Shown: in pieces, positions 22,904 to 32,141 of the stretch
Position numbering within the stretch: the stretch's first letter is position 1
Layout: every line of letters begins with the position of its first letter
Origin: an uncultured Collinsella sp.
GTDB lineage: Bacteria > Actinomycetota > Coriobacteriia > Coriobacteriales > Coriobacteriaceae
Reading direction: 5' to 3'
Assembly: GCA_902493145.1 (NCBI GenBank)
Contig: CABUOA010000009.1
Span: 1 to 64,000, forward strand
Length of the DNA stretch: 64,000 nucleotides
Position numbers and translations under genes: made by a program
Notes under the pieces: generated by a model
The model's database searches: none
What the model was told of the DNA's origin: nothing
What the model saw: the letters and a program-made list of their open reading frames with translations, nothing else

Positions 22904-24973
22904 ATGTCTTCCCAGATGACGGTTATTATCGCCGGTATCGTGCTGGTTGTGGCCATCGTGGTCGCACTGGTCATCATGCGTCGCGGCGATTCTCGTTTTA
23001 CCTACGATACGCAGCATGGAACGGCCCCGCGCGCCACCGAGGGCGAGGGCAATACCGCGGCGACCGCCTTTAAGGGCCGCTTCTCCATCCTCACCACGGG
23101 TGTGGGCGCGATGTTCGCGGCGCTTGCCGTCAAACTGTGGGGCATGCAGATGGTCTCGTCGGACTATTACGAAAAGCAGGCTAATAGCAATCAGACGCGC
23201 ACCGTTACCACACCCGCTGTGCGCGGCCGCATCCTCGACCGCAATGGCGTGGCGCTTGTCCAGAACCGTCCCTCACTTGCTGTCGTGGCCTACCGCGACC
23301 TTGCCGAGGATGAGGTTCTGGTTCGCCATCTTGCCAACGTGCTCGGTATGCCCTACGTGGCGGTGCTGCGCAATATTCAGGACAATTCCGAGGGCGCTCA
23401 GAGCCTGCATACCATCGCGACGGACGTCCGTCGCTCCACGGTTGCCTATATTCAGGAGCACGCCGGCGAGTTCCCGGGCGTCAAGATTGCCGAGCGTACC
23501 GAGCGCCAGTATCCATATGGCGAGACGGCATGCCATATCTTGGGCTATACCGGCACCATTACCTCCGAGCAGCTCGAGGCCCAGAATAAGAAAACCTCTG
23601 GCGATGATGATGCTTCTGCTGGCAAGATTACGTACCAGTCGGGCGATATCGTGGGCCAGGCGGGTGTTGAGAGCTACTACGAAAACCTGCTGCAGGGTAT
23701 TCGTGGCGAGCAGACCGTCAAGGTCGATGCTTCGGGCAATGTGACCGGTCAGGCCGGCGCCGTGCCCGCCAAGGCCGGCTCCGACATTAAGCTCACGCTC
23801 GACCTTAAGATCCAACAGGCCTGTGAGACGGCGCTGGCGAGCGCCATCGAGCTTGCCAAGACCACTGGCTACAGCAATGCCGGCAACGGCGCTGTGGTGT
23901 GTCTCGATCCCAACAATGGCGAGATCCTGGGCATGGCGAGCGAGCCCAAGTTCGATCCGTCCGTCTTTATTGGCGGCGTCTCAAATGACGTGTGGACCGA
24001 GCTCAATGATGACAAGGGTTCGCACCCGCTGCTCAACCGCGCCATTAGCGGACAGTACATGTCGGCCTCGACCATCAAGCCGCTCTCGGCACTGGCCGGT
24101 CTTGAGTTTGGAACCTACACTTCAACGCAGACAACCAACTGCACGGGCTATTGGACGGGCCTGGGCAAGGCTTGGGGCAAGCGCTGCTGGCTGACGTCTG
24201 GACACGGCACCATGACGCTGCAGTCGGGTATCGCCAACTCGTGCGACCCCGTCTTCTACGACATGGGCAAGGCGTTCTTTTATGACGAGCAACATTCCGA
24301 GGGCCTGCAGGAGGTCTTTCGTCGCTGGGGCCTAGGCAAGACCTGCGGTATCGATCTGCCGAGTGAGGGCGCGGGCCGTATTCCCGATGCCGAGTGGAAA
24401 GAGTCGTACTTTACCGACGCCTCTGCCGAGGACCGCAAGTGGAATGCCGGCGATATGACCAACATTGCCATCGGCCAGGGCGACATCCTGGTGACGCCTC
24501 TGCAGATGGCATGCGCCTACATGGGCCTCGCCAACGGCGGTAAGCAGTACGTGCCTCACGTGTTTTTGTCTGCCGTGTCGCGCGATGGCGACGGCGATGC
24601 CTATAAGTACAACGGCAAAGGCAAGAAGAAGCGCCTGGAGGCCAAGATCAACAGCGATTCGGATTTGGCTCTTGTTCGCAACGGCATGCACGACGTGATT
24701 TACACGGCATCGACGTCCCTGGCGGCTCACTTTGGCACCCTGACGCCGCAGGTATACGGCAAGTCGGGCACGGGCGAGAAAAGCGGCGAGGACGAATACG
24801 CGTGGTTCTGCGCCTATGCGCCGGCCGATGATCCCAAGTATGTCATCGCTACTGTCCTGGAGCAGGGCGGCGGTGGCTCAGATACCGCGATGCATGTCGT
24901 GCGCGACGTGCTCGGCGCGATTTATGACGAGCCCGATACCTCTTCGGCCTCGGGCGATTCTTCGGTTCGATAG
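22904..24973 (+). CDS. mrdA: Penicillin-binding protein 2 (transpeptidase of the elongasome)
   Basis: This 689-residue class B PBP cross-links peptidoglycan. After the anchor are a dimerisation domain (RGRILDRNG) and a transpeptidase domain with the serine of STIK (about 388), the SxN-type motif in ANSCDP (about 443) and KSGTG (about 621). Two hydrophobic segments are seen, at about 5-25 and 59-84; the second is the canonical anchor, so the first is an extra one. It pairs with RodA, encoded next. Confidence 0.94.
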   Translation: MSSQMTVIIAGIVLVVAIVVALVIMRRGDSRFTYDTQHGTAPRATEGEGNTAATAFKGRFSILTTGVGAMFAALAVKLWGMQMVSSDYYEKQANSNQTRTVTTPAVRGRILDRNGVALVQNRPSLAVVAYRDLAEDEVLVRHLANVLGMPYVAVLRNIQDNSEGAQSLHTIATDVRRSTVAYIQEHAGEFPGVKIAERTERQYPYGETACHILGYTGTITSEQLEAQNKKTSGDDDASAGKITYQSGDIVGQAGVESYYENLLQGIRGEQTVKVDASGNVTGQAGAVPAKAGSDIKLTLDLKIQQACETALASAIELAKTTGYSNAGNGAVVCLDPNNGEILGMASEPKFDPSVFIGGVSNDVWTELNDDKGSHPLLNRAISGQYMSASTIKPLSALAGLEFGTYTSTQTTNCTGYWTGLGKAWGKRCWLTSGHGTMTLQSGIANSCDPVFYDMGKAFFYDEQHSEGLQEVFRRWGLGKTCGIDLPSEGAGRIPDAEWKESYFTDASAEDRKWNAGDMTNIAIGQGDILVTPLQMACAYMGLANGGKQYVPHVFLSAVSRDGDGDAYKYNGKGKKKRLEAKINSDSDLALVRNGMHDVIYTASTSLAAHFGTLTPQVYGKSGTGEKSGEDEYAWFCAYAPADDPKYVIATVLEQGGGGSDTAMHVVRDVLGAIYDEPDTSSASGDSSVR

Positions 24974-24982
24974 GAGGTTGCG

Positions 24983-26209
24983 ATGGATTTTTCTCCGGCG
25001 GATCTGTTCCGTTCAACCAAGACCGGCTCTCGCAGCAGCCTGGACCGCGTCAACAAGCAACTTTCGGCCTCGCGCGGTACGTTTCGCCAAAAGGTGCATA
25101 TCGGTGTGCTGCTGGCTACCGTCGCGCTCGTTGCCTATGGCGCCATCATTATTTGGTCGGCGTCACAGTTTAAGGCCGACGCCTCATTCTCGCGCCACCT
25201 GCTGGGCATTGGCATTGGCGCGGTGCTTGCGGTGCTCGTCTGGCGTACCGATCTGCGCGGCATCTCTAACTTCTCGACGGCGCTGCTCGTCATTGACCTT
25301 ATTGTGATCTTCTCGCCCAAGATTCCGGGCCTGTCCTATACGGGCGGTCTGGGCATGACGGGCTGGATCAAGATTCCCGGTATCGGCTTGACATTCCAGC
25401 CGGTTGAGCTTGCCAAGCTCATCACCATCTTCTTTATCGCCACGCTTGGCTCGCAGTATAACGGCCGCATCGATACCGTTCGCGACTACGTCAAGCTCTG
25501 CGGCATGCTGTCCATTCCGTTTTTGGCCGTCGTCGCCATGGGCGACCTGGGCTCGGGCCTGGTCGTGCTGGTCTCGGGCGCTATTGTCATCTGCATGAGC
25601 GGTGCACGCCGCGAATGGGTGCTGTCGACCCTGGCCCTGCTCGTGGGCCTGGTGGCCCTCGTCCTGGCGCTCGATTCGGTCTTTGATTCGTTGCTCGGCC
25701 ACGATGTGCTCATCAAGCAGTATCAGATGAACCGCCTGACGGTCTTTATCGACCCCGATAATGCCGATTCGGACGATGCCTACAACCTACAGCAGTCGCT
25801 TATCGCCGTTGGCTCGGGTGGCTTCTTTGGTAAGGGTTTGGGCCATGCGACGCAGTCGGCCGGCGGCTTTCTGCCTGAGTTCCACACCGACTTCGTCTTC
25901 GCCTTCCTGTCTGAGACCTTTGGCTTTTGCGGTTCCTTTTTGCTCCTATGCCTCTACGTGCTGCTGATCTTTTCGACGATTCGCGTCGCCTTTAAGTGTG
26001 AGTCGCTGTTCTTGCGCCTATCGTGTGTGGGCATCGTTGGCATGTGGGCGTTCCAGACCTTCGAAAACATCGGCATGTGCATTGGCATGATGCCGATTAC
26101 CGGTATTCCGCTGCCGTTCATTAGCTTTGGTTCGTCTTCGATGATGATTCAGCTGCTGACGGTGGGTATCGTACAATCCATATGGCGGCATCGTTCGGGC
26201 GCCGCGTAA
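24983..26209 (+). CDS. rodA: Lipid II polymerase RodA (SEDS family)
   Basis: The 408-residue protein has about ten membrane segments and the SEDS-family features GWIKIPGIGLTFQPVELAKL and GIPLPFISFGSSSMM. A cytoplasmic N-terminal tail of about 45 residues precedes the first segment. It polymerises glycan strands with PBP2 in cylindrical growth. The GGAGG ribosome site stands before the ATG and the gene follows PBP2 by nine bases. Confidence 0.95.
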   Translation: MDFSPADLFRSTKTGSRSSLDRVNKQLSASRGTFRQKVHIGVLLATVALVAYGAIIIWSASQFKADASFSRHLLGIGIGAVLAVLVWRTDLRGISNFSTALLVIDLIVIFSPKIPGLSYTGGLGMTGWIKIPGIGLTFQPVELAKLITIFFIATLGSQYNGRIDTVRDYVKLCGMLSIPFLAVVAMGDLGSGLVVLVSGAIVICMSGARREWVLSTLALLVGLVALVLALDSVFDSLLGHDVLIKQYQMNRLTVFIDPDNADSDDAYNLQQSLIAVGSGGFFGKGLGHATQSAGGFLPEFHTDFVFAFLSETFGFCGSFLLLCLYVLLIFSTIRVAFKCESLFLRLSCVGIVGMWAFQTFENIGMCIGMMPITGIPLPFISFGSSSMMIQLLTVGIVQSIWRHRSGAA

Positions 26210-26227
26210 CCGCTGGAGGGGTTTGCT

Positions 26228-27157
26228 ATGAAAATTCCCGTAGATAAGCTGACCCGCGCTTTTAAGATGGGCACGTCCGTTAAGAAGGATTCCGATACGC
26301 CGGTGCGCGTCTCGGTCTATCTGGATTCGTCCGCCTCGCGCTTTCTGGCCGAGACGGTGCGTGACGCCTTTGTGCCGCAGACGACCTCGGGCATTGTGCG
26401 CGTCGAGCGTCTGGGGGAGGAGCGAATTGCTCCAAAGACCGATACCGATGTGGTACTGGTGCTCTCGTGCGGTTCCGACCGCTTGGAGAGTGCCGTGCAG
26501 GAGCTCGTGATCGCCGGCGCGCCCGTGTGCGTGCTTGCCGAGTCTGCTGTGGAGGTGCCGTTTATCGAGGAGTCCACGCCCATGCTCGGCGTGGTGGCGG
26601 CAACCGATAAGACGTATCTGCTCGAGACGCTTGCCCGCTGGATTCTCGATCGCACCGAAAAGGAAACGTCTTTTGCGGCGAACTTTGCCTTCATGCGCAT
26701 CGCGGCGGCCAATCGTATCATTACCTCGTGCGCGCTCACCAATATGGCGACCGGTGCGCTGGTGTTTTTGCCGGGCGCCGATTATCCCGTTATGGCGCTG
26801 GCTCAGGTTGGCATGCTCTTTGAGCTCGCTGCCGTCTTTGGACGCGGCATTAAGCCTGAGCGCGGCTACGAGGTCGCGGGCGTGCTTGCCGGCGGTCTTG
26901 TGATCCGCGCGGTCACCCGTGCGCTCGTCAAGCAGACGCCGCATATTGGGTTTGCCGTCAAGGCGCTCACTGCTGCCGCGGGCACCTATGGCATGGGCCG
27001 TGCGCTCGTTTCGCTCTACGCGCGCGATGTCGACTACAGCCGTGCCAACGAGGTGGTCACTGCCACGTTCTCCCGCGTTCGCGATCTGGTGACCACGGTC
27101 GCGGGCGCTACCCGTCCTATGGCGTCCTACCAAGACGCATCCGATCTCGCTGCTTAG
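26228..27157 (+). CDS. DUF697-type membrane protein, function unknown
   Basis: The 309-residue protein has an N-terminal domain of about 130 residues resembling a nucleotide-binding Rossmann fold but without a P-loop, then a hydrophobic region (about 160-265: IITSCALTNMATGALVFLPGAD, AGVLAGGLVIRAVTR) that fits the DUF697 family. DUF697 proteins usually accompany GTPases; none is adjacent. It follows rodA by 18 bases and precedes the radical SAM gene, so it is transcribed with the elongasome genes. A link to wall growth is inferred from location only. Confidence 0.7.
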   Translation: MKIPVDKLTRAFKMGTSVKKDSDTPVRVSVYLDSSASRFLAETVRDAFVPQTTSGIVRVERLGEERIAPKTDTDVVLVLSCGSDRLESAVQELVIAGAPVCVLAESAVEVPFIEESTPMLGVVAATDKTYLLETLARWILDRTEKETSFAANFAFMRIAAANRIITSCALTNMATGALVFLPGADYPVMALAQVGMLFELAAVFGRGIKPERGYEVAGVLAGGLVIRAVTRALVKQTPHIGFAVKALTAAAGTYGMGRALVSLYARDVDYSRANEVVTATFSRVRDLVTTVAGATRPMASYQDASDLAA

Positions 27158-27167
27158 GGGTTTTCCG

Positions 27168-29045
27168 TTGCGCGTTCCGTATCAAGACTGCTTTCATTTA
27201 ATTGAGCCGCTGCTCGCCAAGGTCGAGAAGCCGAGTCGCTATATCGATCACGAGTGGGGCACGCTTTCCAAGGCCGATGCCGACTACCGTTGCTGCCTGA
27301 TCTACCCGGATGTGTACGAGGTTGGTCTGCCCAACCAGGGTATCGCCATCCTCTACAACATCCTTAACCAGGCCGAGGGCATCTCCTGCGAGCGTGGCTA
27401 TGTGCCGTGGCCCGATATGGGTGACGCTATGCGCGAGGCAGGCATTCCGCTGCTCTCGCTCGAGGGTGCTGCCCCCGTTGCTTCGTTTGATATCGTCGGT
27501 CTGCATGTGCCGCACGAGATGGCGGTGACGAACTTCCTCGAGGCACTCGATCTCGCTGGCATTCCGCTGTTAGCGGCCGACCGAGGTGAAGACGACCCCA
27601 TCATCATCGCCGGCGGTCCCTCGGTGTACAACCCCGAGCCGTACGCGGCCTTCTTCGATGCCATCCTCATCGGCGAGGGCGAGGAATCGCTGCTCGAGAC
27701 CTGCCAGCTGCATCGGCGCCTGCGCGACGAAGGAGTCCCGCGCGCGCAGATTGTTGAGCAGCTTGCATCCATTGCCGGCAACTACGTGCCGTCGCTCTAT
27801 GAGATTCGTCACGACGAGCCCTGCTCGCCGCATGGCTACACCGTGCCGCGCGAGGGCAAGGATGCTCCGGCCGTGGTCTACAAGCGCGTCGTCGAGGATT
27901 TCGGCGCCACGAATCCGCTGTCGCAGTCGTGCGTGCCCTATGCGCAGCTGGTTCACGACCGCCTGTCTATCGAGATTCTGCGCGGCTGCGCTCGCGGCTG
28001 TCGTTTTTGCCAGGCCGGCATGACGTATCGCCCGGTGCGCGAGCGTTCGGCCGACCAGATCGTCTCGTCGGTGATTCAGGGTCTGGAAAAGACCGGCTAT
28101 GACGAGGTGTCGCTGACCTCGCTCTCCACGACCGACCACTCCTGCATTCGTGACGTGCTCGGCAGGCTCAACCGTCGCCTGGAGGATACGGGTATTCGCG
28201 TGTCTATTCCGTCGCAGCGCTTGGATTCGTTTGGCGTGGATATGGCCGAGTCGGTCGCCGGCGAAAAGAAGGGCGGCCTGACGTTCGCGCCCGAGGCCGG
28301 CAGCCAGCGCATGCGCGACATCATTAACAAGAACGTGACCGAGGAGGACCTGGACCGTGCGGCCAAGGCGGCCTTCGAGGCCGGCTGGAACCGCATGAAG
28401 CTCTACTTTATGATGGGCCTTCCCGGCGAGCGCGACGAGGACATCGTGGCCATCGCCAATCTGGCCGATCACGTGCTGGAGCTCGGTCGTTCCGTGGTGC
28501 CCAAGGCTCGTCGCGGCTCGATCTCGGTGTCCATCTCGGTTTCGGTCTTTATCCCCAAGGCTGCCACGCCGTTCCAGTGGTGCCCGCAGCTCGACTACGA
28601 CGACGTCAAGCGTCGCCAGAAGTTGCTTATCACGAGCGTTCGCAACCGTGCCGTCCGCGTGCATTACCACGATGCCGAGACTTCGCTCATCGAGGCCGCG
28701 CTGTCCCGCGCCGGTCGTGACATGACGCCCGTCATCATCGATGCTTGGCGCGCGGGCTCTCGCTTTGACGCCTGGGTAGAGCATTTCTCGCTCGATAACT
28801 GGAAGGAGGCTGCTGCCAAAAACGGCATCGACCTCAATGAGCTCGTGCACCTGCCCTACGAGTTGGACTGGCGCCTGCCGTGGGAGCACGTGAGCCCCGG
28901 CTGCACGCGCGGCTTCCTCGAGCGCGAGTACCGTCGCTCGCTTGAGGGCGTCACGACTCCCGACTGCACCCGCACGTCGTGCACCGGCTGCGGGATCTGC
29001 CCCACGCTCCACGCCAAGAATGTATTGATGGGTGATCGCGCATGA
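27168..29045 (+). CDS. B12-binding-domain radical SAM protein, TIGR03960-like
   Basis: The 625-residue protein has a B12-binding-type N-terminal region (about 50-210) followed by a radical SAM domain whose CxxxCxxC cluster motif is GCARGCRFCQ (about 273-281). The cysteine-rich C-terminus (CTRTSCTGCGICP) may bind another iron-sulfur cluster. The family is widespread next to rplU but its reaction is unknown. The start is TTG 27168 with AGGGG seven bases upstream. It overlaps the next gene by four bases. Confidence 0.88.
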   Translation: MRVPYQDCFHLIEPLLAKVEKPSRYIDHEWGTLSKADADYRCCLIYPDVYEVGLPNQGIAILYNILNQAEGISCERGYVPWPDMGDAMREAGIPLLSLEGAAPVASFDIVGLHVPHEMAVTNFLEALDLAGIPLLAADRGEDDPIIIAGGPSVYNPEPYAAFFDAILIGEGEESLLETCQLHRRLRDEGVPRAQIVEQLASIAGNYVPSLYEIRHDEPCSPHGYTVPREGKDAPAVVYKRVVEDFGATNPLSQSCVPYAQLVHDRLSIEILRGCARGCRFCQAGMTYRPVRERSADQIVSSVIQGLEKTGYDEVSLTSLSTTDHSCIRDVLGRLNRRLEDTGIRVSIPSQRLDSFGVDMAESVAGEKKGGLTFAPEAGSQRMRDIINKNVTEEDLDRAAKAAFEAGWNRMKLYFMMGLPGERDEDIVAIANLADHVLELGRSVVPKARRGSISVSISVSVFIPKAATPFQWCPQLDYDDVKRRQKLLITSVRNRAVRVHYHDAETSLIEAALSRAGRDMTPVIIDAWRAGSRFDAWVEHFSLDNWKEAAAKNGIDLNELVHLPYELDWRLPWEHVSPGCTRGFLEREYRRSLEGVTTPDCTRTSCTGCGICPTLHAKNVLMGDRA

Positions 29046-29854
29046 GTGAGCGCCTGACCGACAACCCCACGCTCTTTAGGCTTCGTGTTCGCTATGGCAA
29101 GCGCGATCGCCTTAAGTACCTGGGCCATCTCGAAGTAATCCATACCATTGAGCGCATCGTGCGCCGTGCGGGGCTTCCCTATGCCGTCACGCAGGGCTTC
29201 TCTCCGCACATGCGCGTGGGCTTCTCTTCGGCGCTACCGGTGGGTACGTCGTCGACTTGCGAGTGGTATGACCTGTTTATGACCGAGTTCGTGGCGCTCG
29301 ACGAGGCGTTTGGGCGCCTGGTTGCGGCGTCTCCGGTCGATCTGGCACCCATCGAGGCGGCGTACATCGACGTGCATACGCCGGCGTTGACGGCTCAGCT
29401 TACGCGTCTGTCGTATCGCATCGACCTGCACTTGGATCCCGAGGCGCCCGTAAGCGCCGACGAGGTGCGTCGTGCGATCGACACGCTGCGCGCGGGCCAT
29501 GGCATCGACTACGCGCGCGGCAAAAAGAGCAAGCGCTTGGATTTGGATCACACGCTCGTGGGCTATGAGCTCACGGCGGGGGAGCGCCCGGACCATTTGG
29601 TGCTCATGCTCGACACCCATGCCGATAACGAGGGCTCCATGCGTCCGGAAATTTTGCTTTCCGCTGCTGATGTTTTGTTGCAGGGCTTGACCCCGGGCGT
29701 GGATGCACCTATTGTTTCCACCGGTATGCAAGACCTCGTGACCATCTGCTCCTACGATGTCGAGCGTCAGAATCAAGCATGCGAGGACGACGAGGGCCGA
29801 CTCGTCAGCCCCATACCTGTGCGAACTTGTGGATTTGCTCCACATACTCGTTGA
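29042..29854 (+). CDS. DUF2344 / TIGR03936-type radical SAM partner protein
   Basis: The 270-residue protein starts at an ATG overlapping the radical SAM stop (ATGA). The N-terminal part RVRYGKRDRLKYLGHLEV, RRAGLPYAVTQGFSPH and LPVGTSST matches DUF2344, which in some bacteria is fused to the radical SAM protein. No enzyme motif is apparent. The pair likely acts as one complex; an RNA or translation-linked role is suggested by its place upstream of rplU, but this is inference. Confidence 0.85.
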   Translation: MSERLTDNPTLFRLRVRYGKRDRLKYLGHLEVIHTIERIVRRAGLPYAVTQGFSPHMRVGFSSALPVGTSSTCEWYDLFMTEFVALDEAFGRLVAASPVDLAPIEAAYIDVHTPALTAQLTRLSYRIDLHLDPEAPVSADEVRRAIDTLRAGHGIDYARGKKSKRLDLDHTLVGYELTAGERPDHLVLMLDTHADNEGSMRPEILLSAADVLLQGLTPGVDAPIVSTGMQDLVTICSYDVERQNQACEDDEGRLVSPIPVRTCGFAPHTR

Positions 29855-29879
29855 CGGGGGTATTTTCGCCTGCTACTAT
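29851..29879 (+). promoter_or_regulatory. Promoter of rplU-rpmA
   Basis: TTGACG (29851-29856) and TACTAT (29874-29879) are 17 bases apart. The -35 overlaps the stop codon of the DUF2344 gene. Confidence 0.7.
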
Positions 29880-29921
29880 ATTCGGCTGTTGCACTAACTG
29901 ATGCATGAAGGGCAAGTAAAC

Positions 29922-30296
29922 ATGTACGCAATCGTTAACACGGGCGGCAAGCAGTACAAGGTCGCCACCGACGATGTCATCACCGTCGAGAAGATCGAGG
30001 GCAATGAGGGCGACAAGGTCACCCTGCCGGTCATCTTCCTCAACGATGGTAAGAAGATCGTCACCGATCCCGACAAGCTGGCTAAGGCCAAGGTTACCGC
30101 TCAGATCGTTGAGCAGTTCAAGGGCGAGAAGCAGCTGGTCTTCAAGTTCCACAAGCGCAAGCGCTATCGTCGTCTGAAGGGTCACCGTCAGCAGCTCACC
30201 AAGCTGAAGATCGTGAAGGTCCAGGCTACGTCCCGCGCCAAGAAGGCTGTCAAGGCAGAGGCCGAGGCTGTTGCCGAGGCTCCCGTCGCCGAGTAG
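29922..30296 (+). CDS. rplU: 50S ribosomal protein L21
   Basis: This 124-residue protein has the L21 motifs MYAIVNTGGKQYKV, VGDKVTLP-like and FKFHKRKRYRRLKGHRQ, and binds 23S rRNA. ATG 29922 follows GAAGGG at nine bases; the longer frame upstream has no ribosome site. A short Ala/Glu-rich tail extends the C-terminus. It is co-transcribed with rpmA; no Prp protease gene lies between, which fits L27 lacking an N-terminal extension. Confidence 0.97.
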   Translation: MYAIVNTGGKQYKVATDDVITVEKIEGNEGDKVTLPVIFLNDGKKIVTDPDKLAKAKVTAQIVEQFKGEKQLVFKFHKRKRYRRLKGHRQQLTKLKIVKVQATSRAKKAVKAEAEAVAEAPVAE

Positions 30297-30329
30297 ATTA
30301 CACTCGTAACGAAAGAGTAGGTATACACA

Positions 30330-30587
30330 ATGGCACACAAAAAAGGACTCGGTTCCTCCCGTAATGGCCGTGACTCCCGCGGTCAGCGCCTTGGCACGAA
30401 GCGCTATGCCGGCCAGACGGTAACCACGGGCACGATTCTCGTCCGTCAGCACGGCACTCACATCCACCCGGGTGAGAACGTTGGTCGTGGCAAGGACGAC
30501 ACGCTGTTCGCGCTGGTCGACGGTACCGTTGAGTTCCACAAGGGTATCAAGCACAGGGTCAGCGTACGCCCGCTCGCGAACGCGTAA
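30330..30587 (+). CDS. rpmA: 50S ribosomal protein L27
   Basis: This 85-residue protein begins MAHKKGLGSSRNGRDS, the standard mature L27 N-terminus, with no cleavable extension of the Firmicutes type. It lies at the peptidyl-transferase centre. It follows rplU by 33 bases and is followed by a terminator. Confidence 0.98.
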   Translation: MAHKKGLGSSRNGRDSRGQRLGTKRYAGQTVTTGTILVRQHGTHIHPGENVGRGKDDTLFALVDGTVEFHKGIKHRVSVRPLANA

Positions 30588-30612
30588 TTCACCCTTCATA
30601 GAGCACATATGT

Positions 30613-30655
30613 GGGAGGCACTTGAGTTTTAGAATTCAAGGGTCTCCCTCTTTTT
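30613..30655 (+). terminator. Terminator after rpmA
   Basis: The outer arms GGGAG and CTCCC flank an inner stem CTTGA/TCAAG, and then CTCTTTTT follows. It lies just before the obgE ribosome site. Confidence 0.75.
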
Positions 30656-30671
30656 GTAGGAGGCGATTCTG

Positions 30672-32138
30672 TTGTCACAGTTCACCGATATCAGCCGCAT
30701 TAACGTGTGCGGCGGCGACGGCGGAGCCGGATGCATGTCGTTTAGGCGCGAGGCATTTGTCCCCAAGGGCGGCCCCGATGGCGGCGACGGCGGTCGTGGC
30801 GGCAATGTCGTCATCCAAGCCGATGCTCAGCTGTCTTCGCTGATCGATTACCGCTTTAAGCATCACTTCCGCGCCGAGCGCGGCACGCACGGCCAGGGCG
30901 CTCGTCGCAATGGCAAGAGCGGCGAGGACCTGATCCTGAAGGTTCCCATGGGCACCGTGGTGCGCGAGCTCGATCCCGAGACGCAGACCCCGATGTTCGA
31001 GATTGCCGACCTGGTGCACGACGGCGAGCGCGTTGTCGTGGCGCCCGGTGGCGCCGGCGGTCTGGGCAATACCCACTTTGTGACGTCGGTGCGTCGCGCG
31101 CCCGCGTTCGCTCAGCTGGGCGAACCGGCCGAGGAGCACTGGATTGAGCTCGAGATGAAGCTTATGGCCGATGCCGCGCTCGTGGGCTTTCCCTCGGTGG
31201 GTAAGTCTTCGCTCATCGCGCGCATGAGTGCCGCCCGTCCCAAGATCGCCGACTATCCGTTTACCACGCTCGTGCCGAACCTCGGCATGGTGCGTGCCGG
31301 TGAGTATTCTTATGTCGTTGCCGACGTTCCTGGTTTGATCGAGGGCGCGAGCGAGGGCAAGGGCCTAGGCCACCAGTTCCTGCGCCACATCGAGCGTACG
31401 GCCCTGATCATGCATGTCGTCGACATGACGGGCGGTTTTGAGGATCGCGACCCGGTTGAGGATTACCGCATCATCAACCGTGAGCTCGAGCAGTATGGCG
31501 CCGAGCTCTCGGAGCGCCCGCAAATCGTTGTCGCCAACAAGTGCGATGCGCCGGGCACGGCCGACAAGATTGCCGACCTCAAGCGCGCCGCGCTCGACGA
31601 TGGACATATGTTCTTTGCCGTGTCCGCCGTGACGGGCGCCGGTCTCAATACGCTGATGCTTGCCGTGGGCGAGCAGGTGGCTAAGCTTCGCGCCGAGCTG
31701 GCGGTTTCCGATGAGCCGGTCGATCTTCGCGACGAGGAGTGGGAGCGCCGCCGTCTGCAGCGCGAGAAGCGGTTCCGCATTGTCCAGGAGGAGCCCGGTG
31801 CCTTCCGTGTGGTTGGTCGTGCCATCGAGCGCATGGTCATCCAGACCGATTGGGAAAACGAGGAAGCCGTCATTTACCTGCAGCATAAGTTTGCGCGTAT
31901 GGGTGTTGACGACGCGCTCGAGAAGGCCGGTTGCCGTGCGGGCGACGAGGTCCGCATTTGCCAGCGCGCCTTTGACTTTGAGGGCGCTGAGGACTTCTCG
32001 GAGTACGAGGAGCTCGAGGATGCTGGCGAGGACGTTGCTGTTGAGGCCATTGACGTGGCCGATGCTGCGGATGAAGGCGTCGAGGTTGTCGATGCGGCTG
32101 ATGCCGCGGACGATGCCGAGACCTCGGAGGGCGAGTAA
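30672..32138 (+). CDS. obgE: GTPase ObgE/CgtA
   Basis: This 488-residue GTPase helps assemble the large ribosomal subunit. A glycine-rich Obg fold fills about 1-158 (GGDGGAGCMSFRREAF), the G domain has P-loop GFPSVGKSS (about 172-181) and NKCD, and the OCT domain lies near 345-430. A long acidic C-terminal tail (DAADAADDAETSEGE) follows. The start is TTG 30672 with TAGGAGG eight bases upstream. Confidence 0.96.
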   Translation: MSQFTDISRINVCGGDGGAGCMSFRREAFVPKGGPDGGDGGRGGNVVIQADAQLSSLIDYRFKHHFRAERGTHGQGARRNGKSGEDLILKVPMGTVVRELDPETQTPMFEIADLVHDGERVVVAPGGAGGLGNTHFVTSVRRAPAFAQLGEPAEEHWIELEMKLMADAALVGFPSVGKSSLIARMSAARPKIADYPFTTLVPNLGMVRAGEYSYVVADVPGLIEGASEGKGLGHQFLRHIERTALIMHVVDMTGGFEDRDPVEDYRIINRELEQYGAELSERPQIVVANKCDAPGTADKIADLKRAALDDGHMFFAVSAVTGAGLNTLMLAVGEQVAKLRAELAVSDEPVDLRDEEWERRRLQREKRFRIVQEEPGAFRVVGRAIERMVIQTDWENEEAVIYLQHKFARMGVDDALEKAGCRAGDEVRICQRAFDFEGAEDFSEYEELEDAGEDVAVEAIDVADAADEGVEVVDAADAADDAETSEGE

Positions 32139-32141
32139 GCC

